A stretch of 64,000 nucleotides of DNA from Nitrobacter vulgaris (lineage in GTDB: Bacteria > Pseudomonadota > Alphaproteobacteria > Rhizobiales > Xanthobacteraceae), in NCBI RefSeq assembly GCF_002028545.1, contig NZ_MWPQ01000040.1:248001-312000 (forward strand), written 5' to 3'. Of this stretch, positions 16,473 to 27,335 are shown in pieces. The notes under the pieces were generated by a model. The model worked only from the letters and a program-made list of their open reading frames with translations. It searched no databases and was not told the DNA's origin. Within the stretch, counting starts at the first letter, position 1. Each line of letters starts with the position of its first letter. The position numbers were made by a program, and so were the translations under genes.

Positions 16473-19214
16473 CTATCCGCCGTTGCCGTTTTCGCCATCC
16501 TCGCGGATATGTTCGACCGACACCACATGCTCATCATCCGCCGTATTGAACACGCGAACGCCCTTGGAAGCGCGGCTGGTGATGCGGATGCCTTCCACCG
16601 GCACTCGGATCAATTGCCCGCCATCACTCACCAGCATGATCTGATCCGACATTTCGACCGGGAATCCAGCCACGAGATGGCCGATCTCGCCGAGTTTGGT
16701 CGGATCGGTCGCGCGGATACCCTTGCCGCCACGTCCTGAAACCCTGAATTCGAACGACGACGATCGCTTGCCATAACCCTGTGCGGTGACAGTGAGCACA
16801 AACTGCTCGGCGGCGCCCATCTCCACATAGCGCCCTTCGGGCAGCGAGAGATCGGTATGTGCGGCCTCGTCAGCCTCGGGCGTCGCCTCCTCGGGCTCGA
16901 TATCCTCGCCGGTTGCAGCGCGGCGGATCGCGCCGGACTGTTTGAGGTACGCGGCGCGTTCGGCCGGCGTGGCGTCGAAGTGATGCAGTATCGACAGTGA
17001 GATAACCCGGTCGCCCTTAGCCAGCGCGATGCCGCGTACGCCCATCGATGTCCGGCCCGAGAACACGCGTACGTCGGTGACCGGAAACCGGATGCACTGA
17101 CCGCCTGCGGCGGTCAGCAGCACATCGTCGCGCTCAGTACATATCTGGACGTCGACGATCGACTCGCCCTCACCAAGCTTCATCGCGATGATGCCGGAGC
17201 GCCGGACATCGACGAAATCGGAGAGCTTGTTGCGGCGGACCGTTCCGCTGGTGGTCGCGAACATCACATCCAGGTCGGCCCACGACGATTCATCTTCAGG
17301 AAGCGGCATGATGGTGGTGATGCGCTCGCCCTGTTCGAGCGGCAGGATGTTGATCATCGCCTTGCCGCGCGCATTCGGGGCCGCCATCGGCAGCCGCCAG
17401 ACCTTTTCCTTGTAGACCTGTCCGCGAGATGAAAAGAACAGCACCGGTGTATGGGTCGATGCCACGAACAGCCGGCTGACGAAATCCTCATCCCTCGTCT
17501 GCATTCCGGAGCGGCCCTTCCCGCCCCGCTTTTGAGCGCGATAGGCCGATAGCGGCACCCGTTTGACATAACCCGCGTGCGAGACGGTCACGACCATGTC
17601 CTCGCGCTGGATCAGGTCCTCGTCTTCGACCTCACCTTCCTGTTCGACGATAATCGTCCTGCGCGGAGTGGCGAATTCGGACTTCACCGCGCCAAGCTCA
17701 CTCTTGATGATGGCCTGTACGCGGGCGCGCGACCGCAGGATCTCCAGATAATCGGCAATCTCGATGGCGAGCTTGTCGAGCTCGTCAGAAATTTCCTCAC
17801 GGCCAAGCGCGGTCAGGCGTTGCAGGCGCAGATCGAGAATAGCCTTGGCCTGCTCCATCGACAGCCGCGCGGTGCCGTCCGGCGACATGCGGTGGCGCGG
17901 ATCGTCGATCAGCGTGATCATCGCCGCCACGTCCTTCGCCGGCCAATCGCGCGACATCAGGGTATCACGTGCCGTGGTTGGATCGGGAGACTCCCGGATC
18001 ACACGAATGATCTCGTCGATATTGGCGACGGCGATGGCCAGGCCAACCAGGATATGGGCGCGGTCGCGCGCCTTGTTGAGCAAGAATTTGGTTCGGCGGG
18101 TGACGACCTGTTCGCGGAACGCGATGAACAGCGTCAGCAGGTCTTTCAGATTCATGAGCTGCGGCCGACCCGCATCCAGCGCCACCATGTTGGCGCCGAA
18201 GTTGGTTTGCAGCGGCGTGAACCTGTAGAGCTGGTTGAGCACGACTTCCGGAACGGCGTCGCGCTTCAACTCGACGACGACGCGGAAACCCTCTCGATCG
18301 GATTCGTCACGCAAGTCCGAAATACCGTCGATCCTCTTCTCGCGCACCAGCTCGGCGATACGTTCGACCATACTGGCCTTGTTGACCTGATACGGGATCT
18401 CCGAAATCACGATCGCTTCGCGGTCCTTGCGGATCGTATCGATCGACACCTTGCCGCGCATCACGATCGAGCCGCGGCCGAGGTGATAAGCCGAGCGGAT
18501 GCCTTGCCGCCCGAGGATAATGCCGCCGGTTGGAAAATCCGGGCCCGGAATGATGTTGATGAGGTCGTCGATCCCCAGCGCGGGATTGTCGATCAGCGCC
18601 ACGCAGGCATCGATGACTTCGCCGAGATTGTGCGGCGGGATGTTTGTAGCCATGCCGACGGCAATGCCGCCGGCGCCGTTGACCAAAAGGTTTGGAAACT
18701 TCGCCGGAAGGACCGAGGGTTCCTTCTCGCTGTTGTCGTAGTTGGGCTGGAAATCAACGGTGTCCTTGTCGATATCGTCGAGCAGCGATTGCGCGATCTT
18801 GGTAAGGCGGGATTCGGTGTAGCGCATGGCCGCTGCCATATCGCCGTCCACCGAGCCGAAATTGCCCTGCCCGTCGATCAGCGGCACGCGCATCGAGAAA
18901 CTCTGCGCCATACGCACCAGCGCGTCGTAGACCGACTGGTCGCCGTGAGGATGGTACTTACCGATGACGTCGCCAACGGTGCGCGCCGACTTGCGATAGG
19001 GCTTATTCCACTCGAAACCGTTCTCGTACATCGCGTAGAGAATTCGCCGGTGAACCGGCTTGAGACCGTCACGCGCATCCGGCAGCGCCCGCGCCACGAT
19101 TACGCTCATGGCGTAATCGAGATAGCTTCGTTTCATCTCATCGAGGATCGAAACGGGCCGAATGCCCGAAGGCGCCGGCGGCTCCCCGGGTTTGGTGTCG
19201 TCGGTGTCTGACAA
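16473..19214 (-). CDS. gyrA: DNA gyrase subunit A
   Basis: 913 residues. The A subunit of gyrase cuts and rejoins DNA. Catalytic Tyr132 is in AMRYTESR, the GyrA box is [10 protein letters not shown], and the C-terminal beta-pinwheel is complete with an acidic insert ([15 protein letters not shown]). In the quinolone region ([16 protein letters not shown]) the residue matching E. coli Ser83 is Gln93, while Asp97 (E. coli Asp87) is kept. The start codon appears to be TTG (19214-19212): no ATG or GTG precedes the conserved [20 protein letters not shown] block in this frame at a better place. No gene shares its transcript upstream; the 354-base gap before it should carry the promoter. Confidence 0.96.
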   Translation of the reverse strand: MSDTDDTKPGEPPAPSGIRPVSILDEMKRSYLDYAMSVIVARALPDARDGLKPVHRRILYAMYENGFEWNKPYRKSARTVGDVIGKYHPHGDQSVYDALVRMAQSFSMRVPLIDGQGNFGSVDGDMAAAMRYTESRLTKIAQSLLDDIDKDTVDFQPNYDNSEKEPSVLPAKFPNLLVNGAGGIAVGMATNIPPHNLGEVIDACVALIDNPALGIDDLINIIPGPDFPTGGIILGRQGIRSAYHLGRGSIVMRGKVSIDTIRKDREAIVISEIPYQVNKASMVERIAELVREKRIDGISDLRDESDREGFRVVVELKRDAVPEVVLNQLYRFTPLQTNFGANMVALDAGRPQLMNLKDLLTLFIAFREQVVTRRTKFLLNKARDRAHILVGLAIAVANIDEIIRVIRESPDPTTARDTLMSRDWPAKDVAAMITLIDDPRHRMSPDGTARLSMEQAKAILDLRLQRLTALGREEISDELDKLAIEIADYLEILRSRARVQAIIKSELGAVKSEFATPRRTIIVEQEGEVEDEDLIQREDMVVTVSHAGYVKRVPLSAYRAQKRGGKGRSGMQTRDEDFVSRLFVASTHTPVLFFSSRGQVYKEKVWRLPMAAPNARGKAMINILPLEQGERITTIMPLPEDESSWADLDVMFATTSGTVRRNKLSDFVDVRRSGIIAMKLGEGESIVDVQICTERDDVLLTAAGGQCIRFPVTDVRVFSGRTSMGVRGIALAKGDRVISLSILHHFDATPAERAAYLKQSGAIRRAATGEDIEPEEATPEADEAAHTDLSLPEGRYVEMGAAEQFVLTVTAQGYGKRSSSFEFRVSGRGGKGIRATDPTKLGEIGHLVAGFPVEMSDQIMLVSDGGQLIRVPVEGIRITSRASKGVRVFNTADDEHVVSVEHIREDGENGNGG

Positions 19215-19568
19215 AGAAGGATTCCGGTCGGTTTCTACTTGGATTCATATAGCTTATCGAGGCTCGGAAGACCACCTTCGGCAGCCCTGCAAGGCGGTTT
19301 TTTCCCGTCGTTTTTTCAGACACTTATAGGCTATTCTGGCAACCAGAATCTGATGATGGAACGGTGGTCCTGACTACGCGCTGACGACCTGCGTGACGGT
19401 TATGGTGGTGAGGGTTCGGCCGGCGCGGGGAGGCCCAGCAGGCAACGCAAGCGGCGGAGGAACACGCGCGAAAAATCGCGGCTAAAACGCGTCAGACCAA
19501 AAAAACATCGAACCCGCGACCGATCCGATCAGCAGCGGAGAGCCTCTAGCTCAAGCTAGGCTTAGACC
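19215..19568. other. 354-base junction between scpB and gyrA
   Basis: No gene found. In relatives scpB is normally followed by tatA-tatB-tatC, and those genes are not here. A plus-strand frame (about 19396-19557) lacks stops and is rich in Arg/Lys, but has no start and looks non-coding. A minus-strand T7 tract at 19498-19506 may help end scpB transcription. CTAGCTCAAGCTAG at 19546-19559 is a short imperfect palindrome. The gyrA promoter should be near 19230-19330. Confidence 0.45.
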
Positions 19569-20306
19569 CTACTGCGCCGAGCCGCCGCTGCTCGAACTAT
19601 CGCTTTCAGGATCCAGAGGCGGAACTAGCGCCAGTTCGAGATCGCCCGCCTCAAGCGGCTCCTCATCGTCCCGCAAAGTCGGATCGTCGGAAGGTGTGGG
19701 AACACTGAACCCGCCCGGCAGACGAGAATCCAGCAGCCCCGTTCCCTTCAGTTCTTCCAGGCCCGGCAGGTCGCCGAGATTTTCGAGGCTGAACTGGGAC
19801 AGGAACGTCTCTGTCGTTCCGAAGGTGAGCGGGCGGCCTGGTGTCTTGCGGCGGCCGCGCGGCTTGATCCACCCGGTCTCCAGCAGCACGTCGAGCGTCC
19901 CCTTGGAGGTGACGACGCCGCGAATTTCCTCAATCTCGGCGCGGGTCACAGGCTGATGATAGGCAATGATCGCCAACACCTCGATCGCCGCGCGCGACAG
20001 ACGCCGGGTTTCCGTGCTTTCCCGCGTCATCAGCCACGCCAGATCGCCCGCTGTACGGAATGTCCACTTATTGGCGATGCGCACCAGGTTGACGCCCCGC
20101 GAGGCGTAGTCCGCCTGCAACTGGGCAAGGGCCATTTTGATGTCGACACCGTCGGGCATCCGCTTGGCCAGCGCGGCCTGATCCAGCGGCTCGGATGAAG
20201 CGAATAGCAGCGCCTCCAACAACCGTAATTCCTCGGGACGCGCTGCGGGTCGTTCCGACTCAAATTCCTCGAGCTGCTCCACGCGCATTTCCGCCAAGCT
20301 TGCCAT
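19569..20306 (-). CDS. scpB: segregation and condensation protein B
   Basis: 245 residues. A two-winged-helix protein that binds the kleisin ScpA and regulates the SMC condensin. Family features: RLLEALLFASSEPLDQAALAKR at the N-terminus, LSRAAIEVLAIIAYHQPVTRAEIEEIRGV and GTLDVLLETGWIKPRGRRKTPGRP in the second winged helix, then TTETFLSQFSLENLGDLPGLEEL. The last 50 residues are acidic and Ser/Gly-rich, longer than in Bacillus but usual in Rhizobiales. It is 19 bases after scpA on the same strand. Confidence 0.95.
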   Translation of the reverse strand: MASLAEMRVEQLEEFESERPAARPEELRLLEALLFASSEPLDQAALAKRMPDGVDIKMALAQLQADYASRGVNLVRIANKWTFRTAGDLAWLMTRESTETRRLSRAAIEVLAIIAYHQPVTRAEIEEIRGVVTSKGTLDVLLETGWIKPRGRRKTPGRPLTFGTTETFLSQFSLENLGDLPGLEELKGTGLLDSRLPGGFSVPTPSDDPTLRDDEEPLEAGDLELALVPPLDPESDSSSSGGSAQ

Positions 20307-20325
20307 GCTCGCTCTCCTTCTTCAC

Positions 20326-21162
20326 TTACTGCGTCGAGGTGTCCGGCCCCGCCATCGGATCGGGTGCCGGCTGCCGCGCACGCTTGCGAAAATAAAGCGG
20401 TGCGAAGGCCTCTTTTTGATTCAGATCCATGACACCCTCGCGCACCAATTCGAGTGCAGACGCAAAACTCGACGCGAACACGGTAGCCCGCTGCGACGGA
20501 TCGACAACAAAGGTCATCAGATACTGGTCGAGACATCCCCAATCCTCGCCGGAGAGACCGACCAGACGCTCAAGCGAGGCTCGTGCTTCGCTCAACGACC
20601 AGACCGTTCGCTTGGCCATATGAACGGTCGTCAATACACGCTGCTGCCGTTGCACGGCATAAGCGGAGAGCAGGTCGAACAGCGTCGCGGTGAATCTCGG
20701 ATGGCGAATCTCAGCGATCGATTCCGGGTTGCCTCGCGGAAAGATGTCACGCCCCAACTGCTGACGATTCATCAGGCGGTTCGACGCCTCCCGGATGGCC
20801 TCAAGACGCCGCAGGCGATTGGCAAGCGCCGTCGCCATCTCCCCGGCGCTGGGCCCATCCGGCGTCGGGGGCTCCGGCAGCAGCAAGCGCGATTTCAGAA
20901 ATGCTAGCCATGCCGCCATGACCAGATAGTCGGCGGCCAGTTCGAGACGAATCTTGCGGGCCGCCTCTATGAAAACGAGATACTGATCGGCAAGCGCCAG
21001 AATGGAAATTTTCGACAGGTCGACCTTTTGCTGGCGGGCAAGCGCCAGCAAAAGGTCAAGCGGGCCTTCATAACCCTCGACATCGACCACGAGCGCAACC
21101 TCGTCGATGACGACGGGCTCGGTGGGCCGACCTGTTTCAAACGACAGAATTTCCGCGCTCAT
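20326..21162 (-). CDS. scpA: segregation and condensation protein A (kleisin)
   Basis: 278 residues. Bridges the SMC heads. The N-terminal kleisin part GYEGPLDLLLALARQQKVDLSKISILALADQYL and the YLVMAAWLAFLKSRLLLPEP helix are characteristic; the C-terminal winged helix lies around 190-265. It starts within the last codons of nagZ (4-base overlap) and is followed by scpB, the standard nagZ-scpA-scpB operon of alphaproteobacteria. Confidence 0.95.
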   Translation of the reverse strand: MSAEILSFETGRPTEPVVIDEVALVVDVEGYEGPLDLLLALARQQKVDLSKISILALADQYLVFIEAARKIRLELAADYLVMAAWLAFLKSRLLLPEPPTPDGPSAGEMATALANRLRRLEAIREASNRLMNRQQLGRDIFPRGNPESIAEIRHPRFTATLFDLLSAYAVQRQQRVLTTVHMAKRTVWSLSEARASLERLVGLSGEDWGCLDQYLMTFVVDPSQRATVFASSFASALELVREGVMDLNQKEAFAPLYFRKRARQPAPDPMAGPDTSTQ

Positions 21163-22184
21163 GCGCTCGCTGCCCCCGCTGCCGTTAACGCGTCGAGTTC
21201 CGCCCGCGCCGCTTCGCGGTCGAACGGTTGCGGCGGCTTGCGCTTGGCCAGGGCTCGCCGGGCGCGGTCCAGCGCAAAACCCGATAGCTCCGGAGCTTCG
21301 CTGGCGACCTGCCGCATCTCATCCAGATTGCCATTGCAGTGCAGGACTATGTCGCAGCCAGCCGCAACGATTGCTCTCGTCCGCTGGGCGATCGATCCCG
21401 CCAACGCGTTCATGGACACGTCATCACTCATCAATAATCCCTGAAACCCGATGGTCCCGCGAATCACCCGTTCGATGATTGTCGCAGATGTCGTGGCCGG
21501 TTGGGTGGCATCAATTGCACTGAACACAACATGTGCGGTCATCGCCATCGGCAGGTCCGCAAGGGGACGAAATGCAGCGAAATCAAAGGCCTCCAGATCG
21601 TCTTTCAAGGTTTCCACAATCGGGAGTCGGTGATGGGTGTCAGCAGTCGCCCGACCGTGACCCGGAATGTGCTTGAGAACCGGCAGAACACCACCCTGCT
21701 CTAGTCCCTCAGTAACGGCCCGTGCGATCGTCGCGACCTTGTGAGGATCAGCGCCATAGGCGCGATCACCGATGACGGCATCCGCACCGGGTACAGGAAC
21801 ATCCGCCAGCGGCAGGCAGTCGACTGTGATGCCGAGATCGGCGAGATCGGCCGCGATCAGTTGTGCGCTGAGCCGTGCGGCCTTTAGCCCCGCGTCGCGG
21901 TCGCGGTCATAGAGGACGCCGAACGTCGCGCCTGCCGGATAGACGGGCCAGTGGGGCGGTCCCAACCGCTGCACGCGGCCGCCTTCCTGGTCTATCAGGA
22001 CAGGAGCATCGCTATCCTCGACGGCTTCTCTAAACTCCTGAACTAAACGAGCGACTTGCAGGGGATTGTCTACATTCCTTTTGAACAGAATGAACCCCCA
22101 CGGGCGCTGTTCGCGCAGGAATTCGCGCTCCTCCGTTGTCAGACTTAGGCCTGACGCTCCCGTGATGAATGCGCGCGAACTCAT
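21159..22184 (-). CDS. nagZ: beta-N-acetylhexosaminidase of peptidoglycan recycling
   Basis: 341 residues, a GH3 enzyme. Removes N-acetylglucosamine from anhydro-muropeptides in the cytoplasm. The catalytic loop KHIPGHGRATADTHHRLP holds the conserved histidine and aspartate; the nucleophile Asp is in LLMSDDVSMNAL. No signal peptide. In this operon the product of the upstream gene (SPOR domain) binds denuded peptidoglycan, so the two adjacent genes both concern cell wall turnover. It overlaps scpA by 4 bases. Confidence 0.95.
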   Translation of the reverse strand: MSSRAFITGASGLSLTTEEREFLREQRPWGFILFKRNVDNPLQVARLVQEFREAVEDSDAPVLIDQEGGRVQRLGPPHWPVYPAGATFGVLYDRDRDAGLKAARLSAQLIAADLADLGITVDCLPLADVPVPGADAVIGDRAYGADPHKVATIARAVTEGLEQGGVLPVLKHIPGHGRATADTHHRLPIVETLKDDLEAFDFAAFRPLADLPMAMTAHVVFSAIDATQPATTSATIIERVIRGTIGFQGLLMSDDVSMNALAGSIAQRTRAIVAAGCDIVLHCNGNLDEMRQVASEAPELSGFALDRARRALAKRKPPQPFDREAARAELDALTAAGAASA

Positions 22185-22231
22185 GGCGGCCGATTAGCCT
22201 TCATCGGCCGCGACGGTCAAGGAATCGGCCG

Positions 22232-23644
22232 TTAATTCCTTTGGACGACGCACTGTCCGCCGGCCGATTTGAGGCTTCCGCAGAAACGCGAGGCCTCCTC
22301 GGAGGAACCGAACGGACCGACCATGGCACGATAGTAGACACCCTTGGCGCCAAGGTCTGCGCGTTTGATTAAAGGAGCGCGCGATCCCAGCACCGGGAAT
22401 TTACCCTGCAGGTGCCGGAACGATGCCCGCGCGTCCGCCTCGTTACGCTGAGAGGAAACCTGCACCAAATAACCCCCAGTACTGGCGACGACCGGCGCCT
22501 GCTGGGTCGGATTGGTCGAAGCTATTCGGGTGCGCGGTTCGGCAGCCTGTGGTGACACCGACTGAGGCGCATTTGCCCCGGATGCAGGACCCGTGGGAGT
22601 CGTATGCCGAGATTCGGAGGACTCAGGCCGCGCAACGGCCGCCGCCGTTAGATCGGCCGGATCACCACGGACCGTCAGGGTCCTGACCCTGTGTGGTTCA
22701 TCGCCAGCAACTGTTCCGTTTGCCGCCGTCGCGGGAGGCTTGATGTTCGGAGCCACGCTTGCTGCGGACGGCGGATGGCCGTTCTGGTTCAACGGCGGGA
22801 ATACAACACGCGGGCCGGCGTTAACGGCATCCTTAACGTTGACTGGCTGCTCTTCGCGAGACACCATCTGCTCGGTACCGTTCTCCGAGGACATTCGGTC
22901 CTGAAGCAACTTGCCAACGGCATCCCCGGAAGTGGCCTGCTGAGGCACAATCTTGTTCGGTTCGGTGTTGGCCCTTATGACCGGCGGCTCACCTTTCGGG
23001 GCATTTCCAACAAAGGTGCGATAAGCATACGCCGCACCAGTACCGACCACGGCGAGCACTAAAACCGCGACCACGGTTGCCATTTTGCCGCGACGCCCGG
23101 GCGCCGGATCAACTTCCTCATAACCGTTCTCGTAGCCGAATGGCGCTTCCGTATAGGTCTCGCGCGGAAACTGGCCTTCATACGCGTCGCGTGGAACATG
23201 ATCCCCATACGCATACGCCGGCTGCTCGTCCGGCCGCCTCCCGTACAGCACGTCGTCATAACGGTCAGCCTGATAATATGACTCTGGCTCAGGCGGCTGA
23301 TGCTGATTGTCGGGATAAACCGCCGCGCGCCGCAGAACCGGATGCGGCGGGGATTCGAACTGCTCCGGCGAAGGATCAGGTTGGGCCATTCGCCTCTGAA
23401 TCCACTGCGGCGGACTGGCTGGAACCTCATCCTCTGCGGTGGGCTGCGGCTCAAAATGATCTACGGGATCATCCACCGGAGCCACCGGTGCTACTCGTTT
23501 GACATCGCCGAAGGGATCAGTCTGACCAATCAGACGCGCAAGTTCCGCAAGCGGATCCGGCTCGGGGGGAGTTGTCGCGCCCCGATCGTCGCGCCCGTAA
23601 TCATCGTCCTCCGGGAAAGGTCTGTCCTGATATCGATGAGCCAT
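22232..23644 (-). CDS. SPOR-domain membrane protein
   Basis: 470 residues from the ATG at 23644 (MAHRYQDRPF), which matches the usual start of this family; a start 63 bases upstream is less likely. The order is a long acidic, Pro/Tyr/Asp-rich cytoplasmic part (1-185), one membrane helix (MATVVAVLVLAVVGTGAAYA), a Pro/Ser-rich periplasmic linker, and a C-terminal SPOR domain (about 395-470: GYLVQVSSQRNEADARASF to CVVQRN). SPOR domains bind glycan strands lacking stem peptides at the division site. In Rhizobiales this gene lies between argS and nagZ; a role in septation is inferred from the domain. Confidence 0.9.
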   Translation of the reverse strand: MAHRYQDRPFPEDDDYGRDDRGATTPPEPDPLAELARLIGQTDPFGDVKRVAPVAPVDDPVDHFEPQPTAEDEVPASPPQWIQRRMAQPDPSPEQFESPPHPVLRRAAVYPDNQHQPPEPESYYQADRYDDVLYGRRPDEQPAYAYGDHVPRDAYEGQFPRETYTEAPFGYENGYEEVDPAPGRRGKMATVVAVLVLAVVGTGAAYAYRTFVGNAPKGEPPVIRANTEPNKIVPQQATSGDAVGKLLQDRMSSENGTEQMVSREEQPVNVKDAVNAGPRVVFPPLNQNGHPPSAASVAPNIKPPATAANGTVAGDEPHRVRTLTVRGDPADLTAAAVARPESSESRHTTPTGPASGANAPQSVSPQAAEPRTRIASTNPTQQAPVVASTGGYLVQVSSQRNEADARASFRHLQGKFPVLGSRAPLIKRADLGAKGVYYRAMVGPFGSSEEASRFCGSLKSAGGQCVVQRN

Positions 23645-23745
23645 TGTGATGTCGCGTCCCTTTCGGAAAGGCGCCAACTCGCTCGTTCTAAACGAAACAG
23701 CTGCCAATCAAGCCCATCACGATCCCCTTCATGATGGCTAAACCA

Positions 23746-25539
23746 CTATCGCATCTCGGTCGGCGCGTGAACGCCGAGAACGGCAAGTCCGGATGCCAGA
23801 ACAGCGACAACACCCTGAACCAGCGCCAACCGTGCCCTGGTTATTTGTGCATCATTATTGATAATGAAGCGTAAATGAGGCAAATCGCGCCCTTTCGTCC
23901 AAAGCGCGTGAAATTCACTTGCAAGATCATACAGGTAGAATGCGATCCGGTGCGGTTCGTGTGCCACCGCGGCCGCTTCGACGGTTCGCGGGTAGAGCGC
24001 GAGCCGCCGCAGCAATCCGAGTTCCGCCGGATCGGACAGCCGTTCCATAGCCGCCGCCCCGAGGAAATCCCTCCGCGCCGCATCTGTTTCAGGAAGGTCC
24101 GGGAACACTTCCCGCGCGTTGCGGAAGATCGAGAACCCGCGGGCGTGGCCGTACTGTACGTAGAACACCGGGTTGTCCTTCGACTGCTCGATGACTTTGG
24201 CAAGATCGAAATCCAACACCGCGTCATTCTTGCGGAATAGCATCATGAAGCGGACGGCGTCGGAGCCGACTTCATCGACCACTTCGCGCAACGTCACGAA
24301 ATCCCCGGCGCGCTTCGACATCTTCACCGGCTCGCCGTTGCGCAACAGCTTGACGAGCTGCACGATCTTGACGTCGAGCGTCGCCTTGCCTGCGGTAACG
24401 GCTTTGATCGCTGCCTGAACGCGCTTGATGTAACCGCCGTGATCGGCTCCCCAGACATCGACCATGTTGAGGAAGCCGCGGTCGAATTTCGTCTTGTGAT
24501 AGGCGATATCGGAGGCGAAGTAGGTGTAACCGCCATCCGATTTTTTCAGCGGACGATCGACATCGTCGCCGTAGGCTGTGGCGCGGAACAGAGTTTGCTC
24601 GCGATCCTCGTAGTCCTCTACCGGAGCGCCCTTCGGCGGCGGCAATCGACCCTCATAGACGTCGCCCTTCTGTCGCAGAAAATCGATGGTGGCGGCGACT
24701 CGGTCCATACCGCCCTCAATCAGCGAGCGCTCCGAGAAGAACATCTCGTGGCGGATGTTCAGCGCGTCGAGATCGCCCCTGATCATCTCCATCATCATGG
24801 CGATCGCGATGGCGCGCACGATGGGAAGCCATTCGGCTTCCGGCGCCCTCAACAACTTGTCGCCGTGCTCGTCGGCAAGCGCCTGCCCGACTGGCTTCAG
24901 ATAGTCGCCGGGGTAAAGCCCTTCCGGAATTTCGCCGATGTTTTCGCCGAGTGCCTCGCGATAGCGCAGGAATGCCGAGCGCGCGAGCACGTCGACCTGC
25001 GCGCCCGCATCGTTGATGTAGTATTCGCGCGTGACGTCATAGCCGGCGAATGACAAAAGGCTCGCCAGCGCGTCGCCAAACACCGCGCCGCGGCAATGTC
25101 CGACATGCATGGGGCCGGTTGGATTGGCGGAGACGTATTCGACATTGACCTTTTCGCCCGCGCCGGCCGCGCTGCGGCCATAGCCCTCGCCTTCGCGCAG
25201 CAGGTCGCGCAGTACATTAGACCAGACCTGCAACTTCAGGGTCAAATTGATGAAACCGGGACCAGCAATCTCGGCGTTTTCGACCAAGTCGTCAGCGCGC
25301 AGTTTTGTCACGATCCGTTCGGCAAGATCGCGCGGCTTGGTCTTGGCGTCCTTCGCCAGAACCATGGCAGCGTTGGTCGCCATGTCACCATGGGCGGCAT
25401 CTTTCGGCGGCTCAACCACGATCCGCGACAGATCAAGCCCGGCCGGCAGCGCTTCGTCTTCCACGAGCGCGGCGCACGCCTTAAGCACGCGCGCAAGCAC
25501 ATCCGCGAAAAGATGCTGCGATGGACTGGAATTGGTCAT
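23746..25539 (-). CDS. argS: arginyl-tRNA synthetase
   Basis: 597 residues. A class I synthetase that charges tRNA-Arg. The N-terminal additional domain (about 1-110) precedes the HIGH-equivalent [19 protein letters not shown]; the KMSKS-equivalent is [13 protein letters not shown]. The C-terminal anticodon-binding DALR domain ends EMR. Starts 38 bases after dgt on the same strand and is followed about 100 bases later by the SPOR gene. Length and motifs are ordinary. Confidence 0.97.
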   Translation of the reverse strand: MTNSSPSQHLFADVLARVLKACAALVEDEALPAGLDLSRIVVEPPKDAAHGDMATNAAMVLAKDAKTKPRDLAERIVTKLRADDLVENAEIAGPGFINLTLKLQVWSNVLRDLLREGEGYGRSAAGAGEKVNVEYVSANPTGPMHVGHCRGAVFGDALASLLSFAGYDVTREYYINDAGAQVDVLARSAFLRYREALGENIGEIPEGLYPGDYLKPVGQALADEHGDKLLRAPEAEWLPIVRAIAIAMMMEMIRGDLDALNIRHEMFFSERSLIEGGMDRVAATIDFLRQKGDVYEGRLPPPKGAPVEDYEDREQTLFRATAYGDDVDRPLKKSDGGYTYFASDIAYHKTKFDRGFLNMVDVWGADHGGYIKRVQAAIKAVTAGKATLDVKIVQLVKLLRNGEPVKMSKRAGDFVTLREVVDEVGSDAVRFMMLFRKNDAVLDFDLAKVIEQSKDNPVFYVQYGHARGFSIFRNAREVFPDLPETDAARRDFLGAAAMERLSDPAELGLLRRLALYPRTVEAAAVAHEPHRIAFYLYDLASEFHALWTKGRDLPHLRFIINNDAQITRARLALVQGVVAVLASGLAVLGVHAPTEMR

Positions 25540-25577
25540 GATTTCTGCGATTTGAGTGGACCTGGAATACGCGCCGC

Positions 25578-26792
25578 CTAACGCAATTCCGGAGTCGAGT
25601 CAAAAAGACGCCTGTGCTCGTTGATAGCGAACCGGTCGGTCATCCCGGCGATGAAATTGCCAACCCTGCGCGCTTTTTCGGCATCGAATTCGCGGTTGTT
25701 GCCATTCTCCGGCAGCCATTCGGCAGGCAGCGCCGCCGGATCGTCGCGGTAGCGTACAAACAGGTCCCGAACAATAGTCTCGGCCTGGTCCATCACCCGC
25801 ACGACGCGGAGATGGCGATACATCCGTTGTTTGAGAAACGCCTTGATCCGAGTCTCGGCCTCTGCCACCTCCGTCGGAAAGGCAAGCAGCGGCGCAGAGT
25901 GCCGCCGCACGTCATCGACCAACCGCGGCTGCGCAACGGCAAGCCGCGTGCCCGCCTCGGACAAAACGGCCATGATCAGATAGGAGATCAGCTCACGCAC
26001 CAATTCGGCGCCGCGCCGGCCATGATCCAGCGTCGGATGACGGCGTGTGATATCGGCGATTATTCCGTCAGTTAACGGCATTTCCTTAAGATCATCGACA
26101 GCGAACAAGCCGGCGCGCAAGCCATCGTCGATGTCATGGGTGTTATAGGCGATGTCGTCGGCAATGGCCGCAACCTGCGCCTCGAGCGAGGCGAAGCTCC
26201 ATAGCTCCAGATCGCAGGTCCGGTTGAAATCGACGATACCCAGTGGAACGCCGCGACACTGATAACGTCCAATGGCGTTCCCCGCGGCATCCGTCAGCGG
26301 ACCGTTGTGCTTGACGATCCCCTCTAGCGTTTCCCAGGTGAGGTTAAGGCCATCGAAATCCGGGTAGCGGTGTTCCAAAAGGGTTACGATCCGCAGCGTC
26401 TGCGCGTTGTGGTCGAAACCGCCATACGGACCGAGACAGAGGTCCAGCGCCCGTTCGCCGGCGTGGCCGAACGGCGGATGGCCGAGATCATGCGCCAGCG
26501 CCAGCGCTTCCGTCAGATCCTCATCGAGCCCGAGCTGCCGGGCCAGCGCGCGGGCGATCTGCGCCACCTCGAGGGTATGGGTGAGCCGGGTCCGGAAGTG
26601 ATCGCCCTCATGATAGACGAATACCTGGGTCTTGTGTTTCAGCCGCCGGAACGCCGTCGAATGGATCACCCGGTCGCAATCGCGCCGGAACGCGCTGCGG
26701 GTCCGGCTCGGCGGCTCGTCATACAACCGACCGCGGCTGCGGTCGGGCTCGCTGGCAAAAGGCGCGCGGGGAGCTGCCATTCCGACTGCCAC
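25578..26792 (-). CDS. dgt: deoxyguanosinetriphosphate triphosphohydrolase-like protein
   Basis: 404 residues of the HD superfamily, type 2 dGTPase-like. It should hydrolyse dNTPs to nucleoside and triphosphate. The metal ligands are visible: His in [16 protein letters not shown], the HD pair in [19 protein letters not shown], and Asp in [15 protein letters not shown]. The start is read as GTG at 26792 with GAAGGGGG upstream; an ATG 12 bases later is possible. It begins the dgt-argS-SPOR-nagZ-scpA-scpB run and is divergent from the iron-sulfur carrier gene, as in other Rhizobiales. Confidence 0.93.
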   Translation of the reverse strand: MAVGMAAPRAPFASEPDRSRGRLYDEPPSRTRSAFRRDCDRVIHSTAFRRLKHKTQVFVYHEGDHFRTRLTHTLEVAQIARALARQLGLDEDLTEALALAHDLGHPPFGHAGERALDLCLGPYGGFDHNAQTLRIVTLLEHRYPDFDGLNLTWETLEGIVKHNGPLTDAAGNAIGRYQCRGVPLGIVDFNRTCDLELWSFASLEAQVAAIADDIAYNTHDIDDGLRAGLFAVDDLKEMPLTDGIIADITRRHPTLDHGRRGAELVRELISYLIMAVLSEAGTRLAVAQPRLVDDVRRHSAPLLAFPTEVAEAETRIKAFLKQRMYRHLRVVRVMDQAETIVRDLFVRYRDDPAALPAEWLPENGNNREFDAEKARRVGNFIAGMTDRFAINEHRRLFDSTPELR

Positions 26793-26902
26793 GGCACTTG
26801 CCCCCTTCCGATCGTTTGATTCTGTCGTCCGGGCACTTAACTATGGCTTGCGGGTAATTCAAAATATTGGACAATATCCGCCATCTCATACGGAGTCGCA
26901 GG

Positions 26903-27235
26903 ATGACAGAAACCAACATCACCGTCAGCGAGCGCGCGGCGCGGCGGATCGGGGAAATCCTGAAATCCGAGGGTAACGGCGCCATGTTGCGCATCAGCGT
27001 CGAAGGCGGCGGCTGCTCGGGCTTTCAATACAAATTCGACATCGAACGGGCCAAAGCGGACGATGATCTGGTGATCGCGCGAGATTCCGCAGTGGTGCTC
27101 GTCGATCCAGCCTCCGTCCCGTTCCTGAGCGGGTCCGAAGTCGATTTCGTTGACGATCTTATCGGAGCGTCGTTCCGCGTGGTCAATCCGAACGCCACCG
27201 CGTCCTGCGGCTGCGGCACCAGCTTTTCGATCTAG
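26903..27235 (+). CDS. erpA: A-type iron-sulfur cluster carrier, ErpA-like
   Basis: 110 residues. Carries Fe-S clusters to target enzymes. The three ligand cysteines are present: GGGCSGFQY (Cys near 45) and the C-terminal SCGCGTSFSI. The ATG at 26903 (MTETNITVSERAARR) matches the family start and has AGG just upstream. Divergent from dgt, with xthA about 100 bases downstream in the same direction. ErpA and IscA cannot be told apart by motif alone; synteny with dgt favours ErpA. Confidence 0.92.
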   Translation: MTETNITVSERAARRIGEILKSEGNGAMLRISVEGGGCSGFQYKFDIERAKADDDLVIARDSAVVLVDPASVPFLSGSEVDFVDDLIGASFRVVNPNATASCGCGTSFSI

Positions 27236-27335
27236 GCTTTCATGTCATGCGCGGGTTTAACCCGCTCCTCCGCCGAAAGAAGACCTTTGCGCGGGATTGC
27301 CCGATCATGTCGGTCATCGCACGCGGGACCGTCTC

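Noticed and set aside
17577-19211. 544-codon plus-strand frame opposite gyrA
   Set aside because: Long only because the GC-rich antisense of gyrA lacks stops; no family features.
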